Assembly (NCBI GenBank): GCA_004570425.1
Contig: SPQJ01000005.1
Location: 1 to 64,000 of the forward strand
Length of the DNA: 64,000 nucleotides
Direction: 5' to 3'
Origin: Bacillus sp. AZ43
GTDB lineage: Bacteria > Actinomycetota > Actinomycetes > Mycobacteriales > Geodermatophilaceae
Shown: piece after piece, positions 7,288 through 15,095 of the stretch
How the letters are laid out: each line of letters opens with the position of its first letter
How positions within the stretch are numbered: the first letter of the stretch is position 1
The notes under the pieces: generated by a model
Databases searched by the model: none
The model's input: only the letters and a program-made list of their open reading frames with translations
What the model was told of the DNA's origin: nothing
Program-made: the position numbers and the translations under genes

Positions 7288-8490
7288 TCAGCCCTCGAGC
7301 AGGGCGGCAAACCGGTCGGCAGCCTGGCGCCCCATGCCGGGATGGACGTGCTGGTAGACGGTGAGCGTGATCGTGGCGCTGGCGTGGCCCAGGCGCTCCG
7401 AGACGACCTTCACCGGAACGCCGTCGGCGAGTAGCAGGGTGGCGTGAGTGTGGCGGAGGTCGTGCAGGCGGATCACCGGCAGCCGCTCCTCCCCCAGCGC
7501 CTTACGCGCCTGGACGACCTGGCCGGTGAATCGGCGGGAGAACCGCTCGGGGTGCCGGTGGGTGCCGTCCAAGTTGCTCAGCACGAGCGCCGAGTCGCGC
7601 ACAAGGTCGAGTCCGAGCAGTCCGCGAGCTGCCCGGTAGGTACGAAGCGCGGCCACCGTGCCCGCATCCAGGTCGACGACGCGTGCCCGACCCGTCTTGG
7701 TCGGGCCCTCGACCAGGCGTTCACCGGCGCCCTTGGTCTTCACCACGCCGATGCTGCGACGAACCGCGAGCCGGCCGGCGTCCAGGTCGACGTCGCGCCA
7801 GTGCAGGGCCAGTGCCTCTCCACGGCGCATTCCGGTCGCCGCGAGCAACCGCCACCCCATTGCGAGGTCCCGGTCGTAGACCTCCGCCCAGCCAAGAAAC
7901 CGGCCGAGCTCGGCCGCGGTCCACGCCTGCATCTCCGGTGGCCGGGCCTCCGACGGGCTCGGCGGCGTGGACCGGTCGGTCGGGTTGACCGAGAGCCGTC
8001 CCTGCTTGACCGCGTCACCCAGCGCCGACCGCAGGATGGTGTAGACGTAACGCACCGTCCGGGCGGAGAGGCCGCCCTGCCCGTCGGCCCGCCCGGACTC
8101 CTCCAGCCTGCGCATCCAGGCGTCCACCGCCGGACCGGTGAGCCGGGCGATCGGCTGACCACCGAGGTATGGATCGATGTGCAGCCGAATGTTCTTCCGG
8201 TAGGAGGCCAGTGTGGCCGGGCTGAGCCGCTGCCCCTGGATCCACTCGGCGAGGTACGCGTCGAGCCGCTGCTTCGACGGCGCGACCCACTCCCCTACTT
8301 CGGTCTTGCGGACCTCCGCGCGCAGAGCCGCAGCGGCGTCCTTCCTCGTCTTGAAGCCGCGCTTGAGGACGACGCGCTTCGTCCCGTCCGGTCGCTGGGC
8401 GGTGAACTTGATCAGGAAGCGCGGGCCAGCTTTGGTCATGTACTCGCTGATCCCGCCTTCGCCGGCCTGCCGTCTCCGCGGCTTCGCCAT
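7288..8490 (-). CDS. int: Tyrosine-recombinase integrase
   Basis: The protein is 400 aa from ATG 8490, which has a GGAGGTCTGCG ribosome site. The N-terminus holds an arm-binding-like region (GGISEYMTKAGPRFLIKF), residues 72-165 are the SAM-like core-binding domain, and residues 190-395 are the catalytic domain. All catalytic residues are present: R222 (TGMRRGE), K265, H343 and R346 (LHDLRHTHATLL), H369 (LGHASATIT), Y379 (TVYQHV). It ends 100 bp from the tRNA and reads toward it, the normal layout for element integrases. It should catalyse insertion into tRNA-Leu and, with the excisionase at the far end, excision. Confidence 0.95.
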   Translation of the reverse strand: MAKPRRRQAGEGGISEYMTKAGPRFLIKFTAQRPDGTKRVVLKRGFKTRKDAAAALRAEVRKTEVGEWVAPSKQRLDAYLAEWIQGQRLSPATLASYRKNIRLHIDPYLGGQPIARLTGPAVDAWMRRLEESGRADGQGGLSARTVRYVYTILRSALGDAVKQGRLSVNPTDRSTPPSPSEARPPEMQAWTAAELGRFLGWAEVYDRDLAMGWRLLAATGMRRGEALALHWRDVDLDAGRLAVRRSIGVVKTKGAGERLVEGPTKTGRARVVDLDAGTVAALRTYRAARGLLGLDLVRDSALVLSNLDGTHRHPERFSRRFTGQVVQARKALGEERLPVIRLHDLRHTHATLLLADGVPVKVVSERLGHASATITLTVYQHVHPGMGRQAADRFAALLEG

Positions 8491-8635
8491 CGCAGACCTC
8501 CGTCGTTCGACCCGGTGCGCCCGTTGCCAGCCGGATGACTGGTAGAGGCAGCTACGGCTACGGAACAACTAGGGGCAGCCCGAGAGCCGGCACCGGCTCG
8601 CATCTGTGGACGTGACTCGACGCTGTGGACACGGT

Positions 8636-8725
8636 CAGCAAGAACAAAATCGGAAGCTGGTCGACATCGCCCGGGAGCTGGCTAACACCGGTGCGGTGCC
8701 CGGGGGGGACCGCCGCCGAGACTGA
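8636..8725 (+). pseudogene. C-terminal remnant of a GAF-ANTAR protein
   Basis: The reading ends 'NRKLVDIARELANTGAVPG' then GDRRRD and a stop. This nearly matches the end of the intact GAF-ANTAR protein at 32606-33346 ([25 protein letters not shown]). Nothing upstream continues the match, so only the last 29 codons survive. It is on the integrase side of the island, while the intact relative is on the other side. Confidence 0.7.
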
Positions 8726-8797
8726 CGTTGTCGACGTCGTACTTCGCACGGGCCAGTGACTTCGCCCGGTTGCGCGGCATTCAGACCGCCGTGAGTC

Positions 8798-9262
8798 CTA
8801 GCGGGCCGGGTCGAGCAGGCGGTCGAAGATCACGCCCGTGCCTTGGGCCTGCACGTACTTGTCGACGAGATCGATGGCCCAGTCCTGCCCGGACCACTTC
8901 GTCGGGTGGTACAGCCCGAGGGCTGCATTAACGAGGACGTCACCGGGGAAGACGCTGGCGAACACCGCATTGACGGCCTTCTGACCGCGCAGGCCCTGAG
9001 ATGCGGCGATGCCGTAGGCGGCACCCCACATGCCGCCGAGCGCGAAGTGGGTGATGTAGTTCAGGCGTCGGCGGGCTTCCGGCGTCTCCGGGTGGACCGG
9101 GGTGACCTTCTCCGCGAAGTTCGCCGGTGCATAGCTCTCGCCCCGCTTGGTGAGCGGCATCTCCACGAACTTCTGGAAGGCCGTCATCACGACGGTCCCG
9201 GCTACACCCGCGACCACGCCGCGCACGATCATGCCGGCTACCGGGCCTCGTTGTGTCCGCAT
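8798..9262 (-). CDS. Predicted membrane protein, DUF1440/YagU-like
   Basis: The protein is 154 aa. A hydrophobic helix at 10-28 (IVRGVVAGVAGTVVMTAFQ) is followed by a polar loop and two more weakly hydrophobic segments, 'FALGGMWGAAYGIAAS' and 'AVFASVFPGDVLVNAALGLY'. The GMxxGxxYG motif and general plan resemble DUF1440-type inner-membrane proteins of unknown function. The start may be Met at 9232. It sits alone among decayed genes. Confidence 0.55.
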   Translation of the reverse strand: MRTQRGPVAGMIVRGVVAGVAGTVVMTAFQKFVEMPLTKRGESYAPANFAEKVTPVHPETPEARRRLNYITHFALGGMWGAAYGIAASQGLRGQKAVNAVFASVFPGDVLVNAALGLYHPTKWSGQDWAIDLVDKYVQAQGTGVIFDRLLDPAR

Positions 9263-9494
9263 AGCCAGGAGCTACCCACCGGGCACCTCGGCCGACACAC
9301 TGCCGCTTCTCACGGCATCGTCTCGCATCTACGCCACGGCGAAGAGGTCGCCCTGCCGGGTCTGCCTCGCATTGACCGGCTGAGCGGCGTTCGGCCGAGG
9401 CGCCGCACGAGGTGCCTCCTCCCCGGGGATGCGGATGTTCCTGACGGAGCGGTCGGCTGCTGAGTGTGGCCCCACACGCCTTGGCGAACCGTCC

Positions 9495-9746
9495 TCAGTG
9501 CATCCGGAGGGCGACCAGCGCGATGTCATCGTCACCGGCATGCGACGCCAGCGCGGTGAGGACCGCGTCGCAGAGCGCCTCGATACCCCCGTCGGTGGCA
9601 GTGTTGGCGGTCTGCCGAGAGCGTTGCTCGACGATGTGCAGAAGCCGGCCCCAGCCGTCGTCGAGGGACTCACCGCGCCGTTCGACCAGGCCGTCGGTGT
9701 ACAGCAGCACCGTGCAGCCGGGCGGGAGTGCGATGCGCTCGGTCGC
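9495..9746 (-). pseudogene. Remnant of a SpoIIE/PP2C-type phosphatase
   Basis: The last 83 codons match the end of RsbU/SpoIIE-family serine phosphatases: 'LPPGCTVLLYTDGLVERRG' (the metal-binding DG motif region), 'SLDDGWGRLL' and 'DDDIALVALR'. Upstream in frame the similarity stops, and no PAS, GAF or N-terminal catalytic half is present. It is therefore a truncated gene within an 870-bp decayed stretch (9263-10134). Confidence 0.65.
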
Positions 9747-9954
9747 CGATGGCGGCGGCCTCGATGGCCAGCTCGCCGCGGAGACGCTCCGCCGCGTCCT
9801 GCTCGAGCAGTACGCGCTCGACTGACTCCTCCACGACGTCCTCTCCGGCCGGGGCGCTGCGGTCGCGTACGCGCTGCCACACCCGTGATCCACGGCCGTG
9901 AGCAGTCTCGTGGCCAGGTCGGTGGCGCACAATGGGCCAGCTCAAGATCACAGG

Positions 9955-10116
9955 ACCCCGACGAGGTGGAGCTCCCCGAGGGGGCCGTCTAACTACCTGT
10001 GCGGGCCGCTGCCTCTCATGCAGGCTGTTCGCAGCTCGCTGAGCGACCGCGGCGTCACCCCGCGAGAGGTTCAGGACTAGGTGTTCGACCTTGGCCTGTG
10101 GCGGGCCGACGCCTGA
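9955..10116 (+). pseudogene. hmp: C-terminal remnant of a flavohemoprotein (NO dioxygenase)
   Basis: One frame gives 'DPDEVELPEGAV'. A shifted frame gives 'NYLCGPLPLMQAVRSSL', then 'SDRGVTPREVQD', a TAG at 10078-10080, then 'VFDLGLWRADA' and TGA at 10114-10116. The reductase domain of flavohemoglobins ends with YLCGP(L/V)PFM...YEVFGPDLW, so both halves align. There is one frameshift near 9992, and a stop lies where Glu is expected. The globin and FAD parts are gone. It is a relic of an NO-detoxifying enzyme beside the nitrate genes. Confidence 0.7.
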
Positions 10117-10134
10117 CCGACCGGACGCTCGTCG

Positions 10135-10629
10135 TCAGGCGGTCGACGGTGCTGGCGCAGAGGCCCCCGGCGCAGAGTGTTCGGCTTCCCACCGATCCAT
10201 GTCGTCCCAGTCACTGCCGTCCAGCGTCGCGAGGGCTGCGGGGAACAATCCGAAGTCCTCCTTGTACATATGCTCATCGAGTTCGTGGAGCACCTGTCGG
10301 ACACCGTCGCGCCAGCGCTGCGCGGTCACCGTCGGCACGTCCTCGAGGTCGTCGACCGCGTCGTAGAGGTCGGCGTGCTCGCCCTCGAGCACGGCGACGT
10401 GCGCGGCGAGGTCCTCCGAGCGGCGGAGCATGGGGAAGAGCGAGCCCTCCTCCTTGGCGACGTGGGGACCCAGGACGACGAGCAGCTCGCGGAAGTGACT
10501 GCGGGCGCCCGCGTCATCCCCGGCCGCGAGGTGCCGATGGATGTGGCCGCTGAGCTCGCGCAACCGGTCGTGCTCGTCCATCAAGCGGGCGACGGGGGTG
10601 AGATCGCGGCATCCGCAGTGGTCGCACAT
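10135..10629 (-). CDS. Hemerythrin HHE protein with N-terminal CxxCxC
   Basis: The protein is 164 aa from ATG 10629 (ribosome site GAGGAG). It begins MCDHCGCRD, a possible extra metal site. A four-helix HHE domain follows, with the di-iron ligand pattern visible: 'MDEHDRLRE', 'GPHVAKEEGSLFP', 'VLEGEHADLYD', 'LDEHMYKEDFGLFPA'. The last 20 residues are a disordered Ala/Pro tail. It is the last gene of the nar block, 84 bp after narK. Hemerythrins of this type bind O2 or NO or protect iron centres, so a nitrosative-stress role beside nitrate reduction is likely but inferred. Confidence 0.85.
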   Translation of the reverse strand: MCDHCGCRDLTPVARLMDEHDRLRELSGHIHRHLAAGDDAGARSHFRELLVVLGPHVAKEEGSLFPMLRRSEDLAAHVAVLEGEHADLYDAVDDLEDVPTVTAQRWRDGVRQVLHELDEHMYKEDFGLFPAALATLDGSDWDDMDRWEAEHSAPGASAPAPSTA

Positions 10630-10712
10630 GGGCACTCCTCGATAGCGGGCGGGTCGGCCACCTGGTGCAAGGGCGACGCCCGGGGCGCCATTCCCCCGCC
10701 GCGGCGTGTCGG

Positions 10713-11933
10713 TCAGCCCGTCCGCTCCGCTTTCTTCATCCCCCAGGCGGTGAAGCATGCGGCGATCGCCGCGGTGATCGCCAGCAGCCACAGCCCCGGC
10801 TGGTAATTGCCGATCCACCCGTAGATGGCGCCCATGATCAGCGGCGGAGCGAAGCCGCCGAGTCCACCGGCGGCACCGACGATGCCTGTCACAGCGCCGA
10901 CCTTGCCGGGTGGCGCGGCTATCGCCACCAGGGCGAAGACCGCTCCCGAAGATGCTCCCAGCGCGGCCGCCATCGCCAGGAAGGCGACGGTGCCGATCGT
11001 CTCCAGCGGCTGCTCCAGGGCCGAGGTCGCCGCGAACACGGTCACCACGGCGAAGCAGGCCGTCAGTACCGGGATCGGGTGGAACCGGTCGGACAGGATG
11101 CCCCCGACCGGACGCATGACCACGGCGAGGACGACGAACCCGGCCGTGCGGAGCGCGGCGTCGTTCGCGTCCAGCCCGAAGGCGTCCCTGAGGTACGTGG
11201 GCAGGTAGACGCTGAACGCGACGAACCCGCCGAAGCCGACCGCGTACAGGAACGACAGCTGCAGTGTGATCGGCAGCCTGAACGTCTCCCAGGTGCGTCG
11301 CAGGAAGCTCCCTCCTGCGGGCGCCGGACGGTCCGGGGCATCGCGGAGCAGCAGCCAGGAGACGACGGCGTAGACCGCGAGCAGGACAGCGACCAGCGTG
11401 AAGGGGAACTCCAGGCCGATCGATCGGCGCAATTGCACCGTGCTGAACGCCGAGATGGCGGTGCCGCCCATGCCGGCGCCGAAGATGCCCAGCGCCGTCC
11501 CCCGTTTGGCGGGCGGGAACCAGGCGTTGATCAAAGGGACGCCGATGGCGAACGTCGTGCCGCCGAGCCCGAGCACGAACCCGCCGAGCAGCATCAGCGC
11601 GTAGCTGTCGCTGGCGACATAGCCGATGAACAGCACCGGCAGGATGGTCAGGGCGCTGAGCAGGGGGAACATGGTGCGCGCACCGAAGCGGTCGGTGAGC
11701 GCGCCCACGGGGATGCGGCCGAGTGAACCGACGATCACCGGCACGGCGACCAGCAGCGACTTCTCCAGTGCGCTGAGCGCGAGCGCCTCCGTGTAGAAGG
11801 CGCCCAGCGGGCTAATCAGCGCCCAGGCCCAGAAGTTGATGGCGAACCCGACGGTCGCGATGGCCAGCATCGTCCACGCCTGTCGCGGCACCGCCGTCGC
11901 CGTCGCCGTCCCGGGGGCCGGTGTCGCGCTCAT
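10713..11933 (-). CDS. narK: Nitrate/nitrite MFS transporter NarK
   Basis: The protein is 406 aa with about 12 membrane helices. The NarK/NNP signatures are present: 'FNFWAWALISPLGAFY'-type helix 1 (INFWAWALISPLG), 'GRIPVGALTDRFGAR', and the glycine-rich nitrate signature 'FVLGLGGTTFAIGVPLINAW' with its downstream 'GIFGAGMGGTAISAF', plus 'VGAVTGIVGAAGGLGGF' in the second half. It imports nitrate and/or exports nitrite across the membrane. The ATG overlaps the narI stop (ATGA), so it is translationally coupled to narGHJI. Confidence 0.92.
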   Translation of the reverse strand: MSATPAPGTATATAVPRQAWTMLAIATVGFAINFWAWALISPLGAFYTEALALSALEKSLLVAVPVIVGSLGRIPVGALTDRFGARTMFPLLSALTILPVLFIGYVASDSYALMLLGGFVLGLGGTTFAIGVPLINAWFPPAKRGTALGIFGAGMGGTAISAFSTVQLRRSIGLEFPFTLVAVLLAVYAVVSWLLLRDAPDRPAPAGGSFLRRTWETFRLPITLQLSFLYAVGFGGFVAFSVYLPTYLRDAFGLDANDAALRTAGFVVLAVVMRPVGGILSDRFHPIPVLTACFAVVTVFAATSALEQPLETIGTVAFLAMAAALGASSGAVFALVAIAAPPGKVGAVTGIVGAAGGLGGFAPPLIMGAIYGWIGNYQPGLWLLAITAAIAACFTAWGMKKAERTG

Positions 11934-12676
11934 CGCCGGCCACCGCCCACCCGGTCCCAGCCTCGCGGTGTCGCCCGGTTCCCGAGGTGCTGGTCGCGGC
12001 TGCGGTAGACGATGTAGGGCCGGGTGAAGTAGCCCAGCGGTGCGCTGAAGACGTGCACGAGACGGGTGAACGGCCAGATCGCGAAGAGCACCAGCGCGGA
12101 CAGCGCGTGCAACTGGAACCCGAGACCGGCCGCCGTCATCAGCTCCGGCTGCGGCTGGAAGTAGAAGATGCTCCGGAACCACGGGGAGACCGTCTCGCGA
12201 TAGTCGACGTGTGAGTCACCGAGGCCGAGGACGCCCAGGACGGTGTTGCTCATCCCCAGCACGATCGTGACGGCGAGGACGAGGTACATGAGCTTGTCGT
12301 TCTTCGTGGTCGCGCTGAACACGGGTCCCACCGTGCGCCGCCGGTAGATGAGGATCGCCATCCCGACGACGGTGCCGATCCCGGCGATCGCGCCGACGCC
12401 GACGGCCAGCGCGTGATAGGCCTCGGGCGTGAGGCCGACCGCGTCGGTCCAGGACTTCGGGATGCCCAGGCCCATCACATGGCCGATGAGGACGAAGAGG
12501 ATCCCGAAGTGGAACAGCGGGCTGCCCCAGCGCAGCAGCCGGCTCTCGTAGAGCTGGCTCGAGCGCGTCGTCCAGCCGAACTTGTCGTACTTGTACCGCC
12601 AGTAGTGGCCGACGACGAAGACGGCCAGGCTGATGTACGGGACGATCACCCAGAGCACGAGCTCGGTGGCGCTCAT
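11930..12676 (-). CDS. narI: Respiratory nitrate reductase gamma subunit (cytochrome b)
   Basis: NarI is 248 aa with five membrane helices (VLWVIVPYISLAVFVVGHYW at the start). Histidines suited to the two b haems lie in 'LFHFGILFVLIGHVMG' and 'GLGFQLHALSALVLFAIWPFTRLVH'. It oxidises menaquinol and passes electrons to NarH. The ATG overlaps the narJ stop by 4 bp and its own stop overlaps the narK start. Length is normal for the family. Confidence 0.93.
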   Translation of the reverse strand: MSATELVLWVIVPYISLAVFVVGHYWRYKYDKFGWTTRSSQLYESRLLRWGSPLFHFGILFVLIGHVMGLGIPKSWTDAVGLTPEAYHALAVGVGAIAGIGTVVGMAILIYRRRTVGPVFSATTKNDKLMYLVLAVTIVLGMSNTVLGVLGLGDSHVDYRETVSPWFRSIFYFQPQPELMTAAGLGFQLHALSALVLFAIWPFTRLVHVFSAPLGYFTRPYIVYRSRDQHLGNRATPRGWDRVGGGRR

Positions 12677-13371
12677 CGGGACGCTCCTGCGTGCGGTCCG
12701 GTGGATGGCTGCGGGATGTACTCCGGTGGCGCGAACGGCAGCGCACCGTAGGGATCGAGACCGACGTCCTCTCCGGGCGGCCCTTCCTGGGCCAGCCGCA
12801 GTACCGTCTCCCGGTCGGTGGCGGCCACCGGCGGCAGCGTGGCGCAGACGGCCTGGAGCACCGCGGCGTAGGGAGAGTTGCGGTCCTCCAGCGCCAGCCG
12901 GATCAGCTCCAGGCCGGGCCGGTACTCCGTCAGCAGCCGCTCGCCGCGGGCGGCGTCCCCCGTCGCGGTGAACTCGAGGACGACGGCGAGGTGGTCGGGC
13001 AGTTCGTCGTCGGTCAGGGTCATGCCCGCGCGGGTGTACAGGTGCTTGAACTGCACGAGCGCCATGCCGCGCTTGCGGGTGTCGCCGTGGGTGAAGTAGG
13101 TGAGGTACAGGCAGCACCGCCGGCGCAGGTCGAAGGTCTCCACGTAGTCGGCCTGCTGCCGGGTCAGCGGCGTGGTCTCCAGGTGGTCGAGGAACCGGCC
13201 CAGCGGACCGGCGATCTCCACTGCCAGCGGCGCGACCGCGGCCCGGAGCAGCGGGAGCCGGGCGAGGAGGTCCTCGTCCGGGTAGCCCAGCAGGAGGGAC
13301 GCAGCCTGCCGCGCGGTGGCCACCTCCGCCGCCGCGGCCTTCGACCGCCGGAGCCCCGACCGGAGGCTCAC
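12673..13371 (-). CDS. narJ: Nitrate reductase assembly chaperone NarJ (NarJ/TorD family)
   Basis: This 232-aa helical protein has the NarJ pattern: 'AASLLLGYPDEDLLARLP' near the start, 'DYVETFDLRRRCCLYLTYFTHGDTRKRG' in the middle and 'ELPDHLAVVLEFTA' later. It binds apo-NarG and is needed for molybdenum-cofactor insertion and membrane attachment. It starts at GTG 13371, overlapping the narH stop by 4 bp. Confidence 0.93.
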   Translation of the reverse strand: MSLRSGLRRSKAAAAEVATARQAASLLLGYPDEDLLARLPLLRAAVAPLAVEIAGPLGRFLDHLETTPLTRQQADYVETFDLRRRCCLYLTYFTHGDTRKRGMALVQFKHLYTRAGMTLTDDELPDHLAVVLEFTATGDAARGERLLTEYRPGLELIRLALEDRNSPYAAVLQAVCATLPPVAATDRETVLRLAQEGPPGEDVGLDPYGALPFAPPEYIPQPSTGPHAGASR

Positions 13372-15095
13372 GGCTTGGGCTCCGTGACCGCCGGCGAATC
13401 CGGGCCTACTCCGCCGCCGTCCGGGCTCGTCCGGGCATCGGATTCGTCCGGCCGGTCGGGGAAGAGGCCCTCGGGTGCGCCCTTGCCGTCCCAGTTGAGC
13501 AGGTTGACCCGCTGCGCCTTGTCGCCCGGCGCCGCCATGGTGTCGGCGGTCTGCCGCGCGGCCAGCATGTGGAAGTTCTCCACCGCGATCGGGGTCGAGC
13601 CGCCCGAGGTCTCCCCGAACGGGCCCCAGCCACCCATGCCCGGACCGTCGTCGTAGTCGAGCGAGCAGCCGCTGTCGAACTCCTCCTGGCCCGGGCCTTG
13701 CTCCGAGTGGGCGAGCGGGATGACGTACCGCTCGTCGTACTTGGCGATCGCCAGCAACCGGTGCATGTCCTGGATGTCCTGGCCGGTCATTCCGACCGCC
13801 GTGGCGATCGACTCGTCGGCCGGGCGGCCGAGGTTGAGGTCGCGCATGTACGAACGCATCGCGCCCAGCTTCTTCAGCACCCCGGTGACCAGGTTCGTGT
13901 CTCCCGCGGTGAACAGCTCGGCCAGGTACTCGATCGGGATCCGTAACGACTCGATGGCGCCGAAGATGTTGCCGGCATCCTCCCCGTCATGACCGGTCTC
14001 GGTGAGCGCGTCGACTACCGGCGAGAGCGGCGGGATGTACCAGACCATCGGCATGGTGCGGTACTCCGGGTGCAGCGGCAGGGCGACCTCGAAGCGGTTG
14101 ATCAGCGCGTAGATGGGCGAGCGCTGCGCTGAGTCGATCCAGTCGCGGGAGATCCCGGCCTGCTCGGCGGCGCGGACGACCGCCGGGTCGTGCGGGTCGA
14201 GCAGGATCGAGCGCTGGGCGGCGTAGATGTCCTGCTCGTTCGGCGTGGACGCGGCTTCCAGCACCTTGTCGGCGTCGTAGAGGACGATGCCGATGTAGCG
14301 CAGCCGGCCGACGCACGTCTCCGAGCAGACCGTCGGTATCCCGACCTCCACGCGCGGGAAGCAGAACGTGCACTTTTCCGCCTTGCCGGTGCGGTGGTTG
14401 AAGTACACCTTCTTGTACGGGCACCCGGTCACGCACTGGCGCCAGCCGCGGCAGCGGTCCTGGTCGACCAGGACGATCCCGTCCTCTTCCCGCTTGTAGA
14501 TGGCGCCGGACGGGCAGGAGGCCGCGCACGAGGGATTGATGCAGTGCTCGCAGATCCGGGGGAGGTAGAACATGTAGGTCTGCTCGAACTTCTCCTTGAT
14601 CTCCGCCGAGATCTTCTTCAGGACCGGATCGTCCTGGGTGAGTTCGGGCGCGCCGCCCAGGTTGTCGTCCCAGTTGGCGCTCCACTCGACCTTCATCGGC
14701 TCGTTGGTCAGCAGCGACCGCGGCCGGGCGACCGGGGTGTGCTCCTGGAGCGGAGCGTTCGTCAGCGTCTCGTAGTCGTAGGTCCAGGGCTCGTAGTAGT
14801 CGTTGATCGACGGCTGCACTGGACTGGAGAAGATGGTGAGCAGGCGCTTGAGCCGGCTCCCGGTGCGCAGCTTCAGCCGGCCGTTGCGGCCGACCTGCCA
14901 GCCACCGCGCCACTTCTCCTGGTCCTCGTAGGTGCGCGGGTACCCCTGCCCCGGCCGGGTCTCGACATTGTTGAACCACACGTACTCGACACCGCTGCGG
15001 TTGGTCCACGCCTGCTTGCAGGTGACCGAGCACGTGTGGCACCCGATGCACTTGTCGAGGTTCATCACCATGCCCATCTGGGCCATGACCCTCAT
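13368..15095 (-). CDS. narH: Respiratory nitrate reductase beta subunit (Fe-S)
   Basis: The protein is 575 aa. Four cysteine clusters are visible: C16-C19-C22-C26 (KCIGCHTCSVTCKQ), 'CEHCINPSCAASCPSG', 'CRGWRQCVTGCPYKKVY' with Trp replacing the second Cys (the [3Fe-4S] site typical of NarH), and 'KCTFCFPRVEVG...CSETCVGR'. It carries electrons from NarI to NarG on the cytoplasmic side. The start overlaps the narG stop (ATGA). The C-terminus ends in a longer acidic, proline-rich tail. Confidence 0.95.
   Translation of the reverse strand: MRVMAQMGMVMNLDKCIGCHTCSVTCKQAWTNRSGVEYVWFNNVETRPGQGYPRTYEDQEKWRGGWQVGRNGRLKLRTGSRLKRLLTIFSSPVQPSINDYYEPWTYDYETLTNAPLQEHTPVARPRSLLTNEPMKVEWSANWDDNLGGAPELTQDDPVLKKISAEIKEKFEQTYMFYLPRICEHCINPSCAASCPSGAIYKREEDGIVLVDQDRCRGWRQCVTGCPYKKVYFNHRTGKAEKCTFCFPRVEVGIPTVCSETCVGRLRYIGIVLYDADKVLEAASTPNEQDIYAAQRSILLDPHDPAVVRAAEQAGISRDWIDSAQRSPIYALINRFEVALPLHPEYRTMPMVWYIPPLSPVVDALTETGHDGEDAGNIFGAIESLRIPIEYLAELFTAGDTNLVTGVLKKLGAMRSYMRDLNLGRPADESIATAVGMTGQDIQDMHRLLAIAKYDERYVIPLAHSEQGPGQEEFDSGCSLDYDDGPGMGGWGPFGETSGGSTPIAVENFHMLAARQTADTMAAPGDKAQRVNLLNWDGKGAPEGLFPDRPDESDARTSPDGGGVGPDSPAVTEPKP

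Noticed and set aside
8558-8749. 63-aa minus-strand ORF next to int
   Set aside because: No family pattern, and it overlaps the recognisable plus-strand ANTAR remnant.
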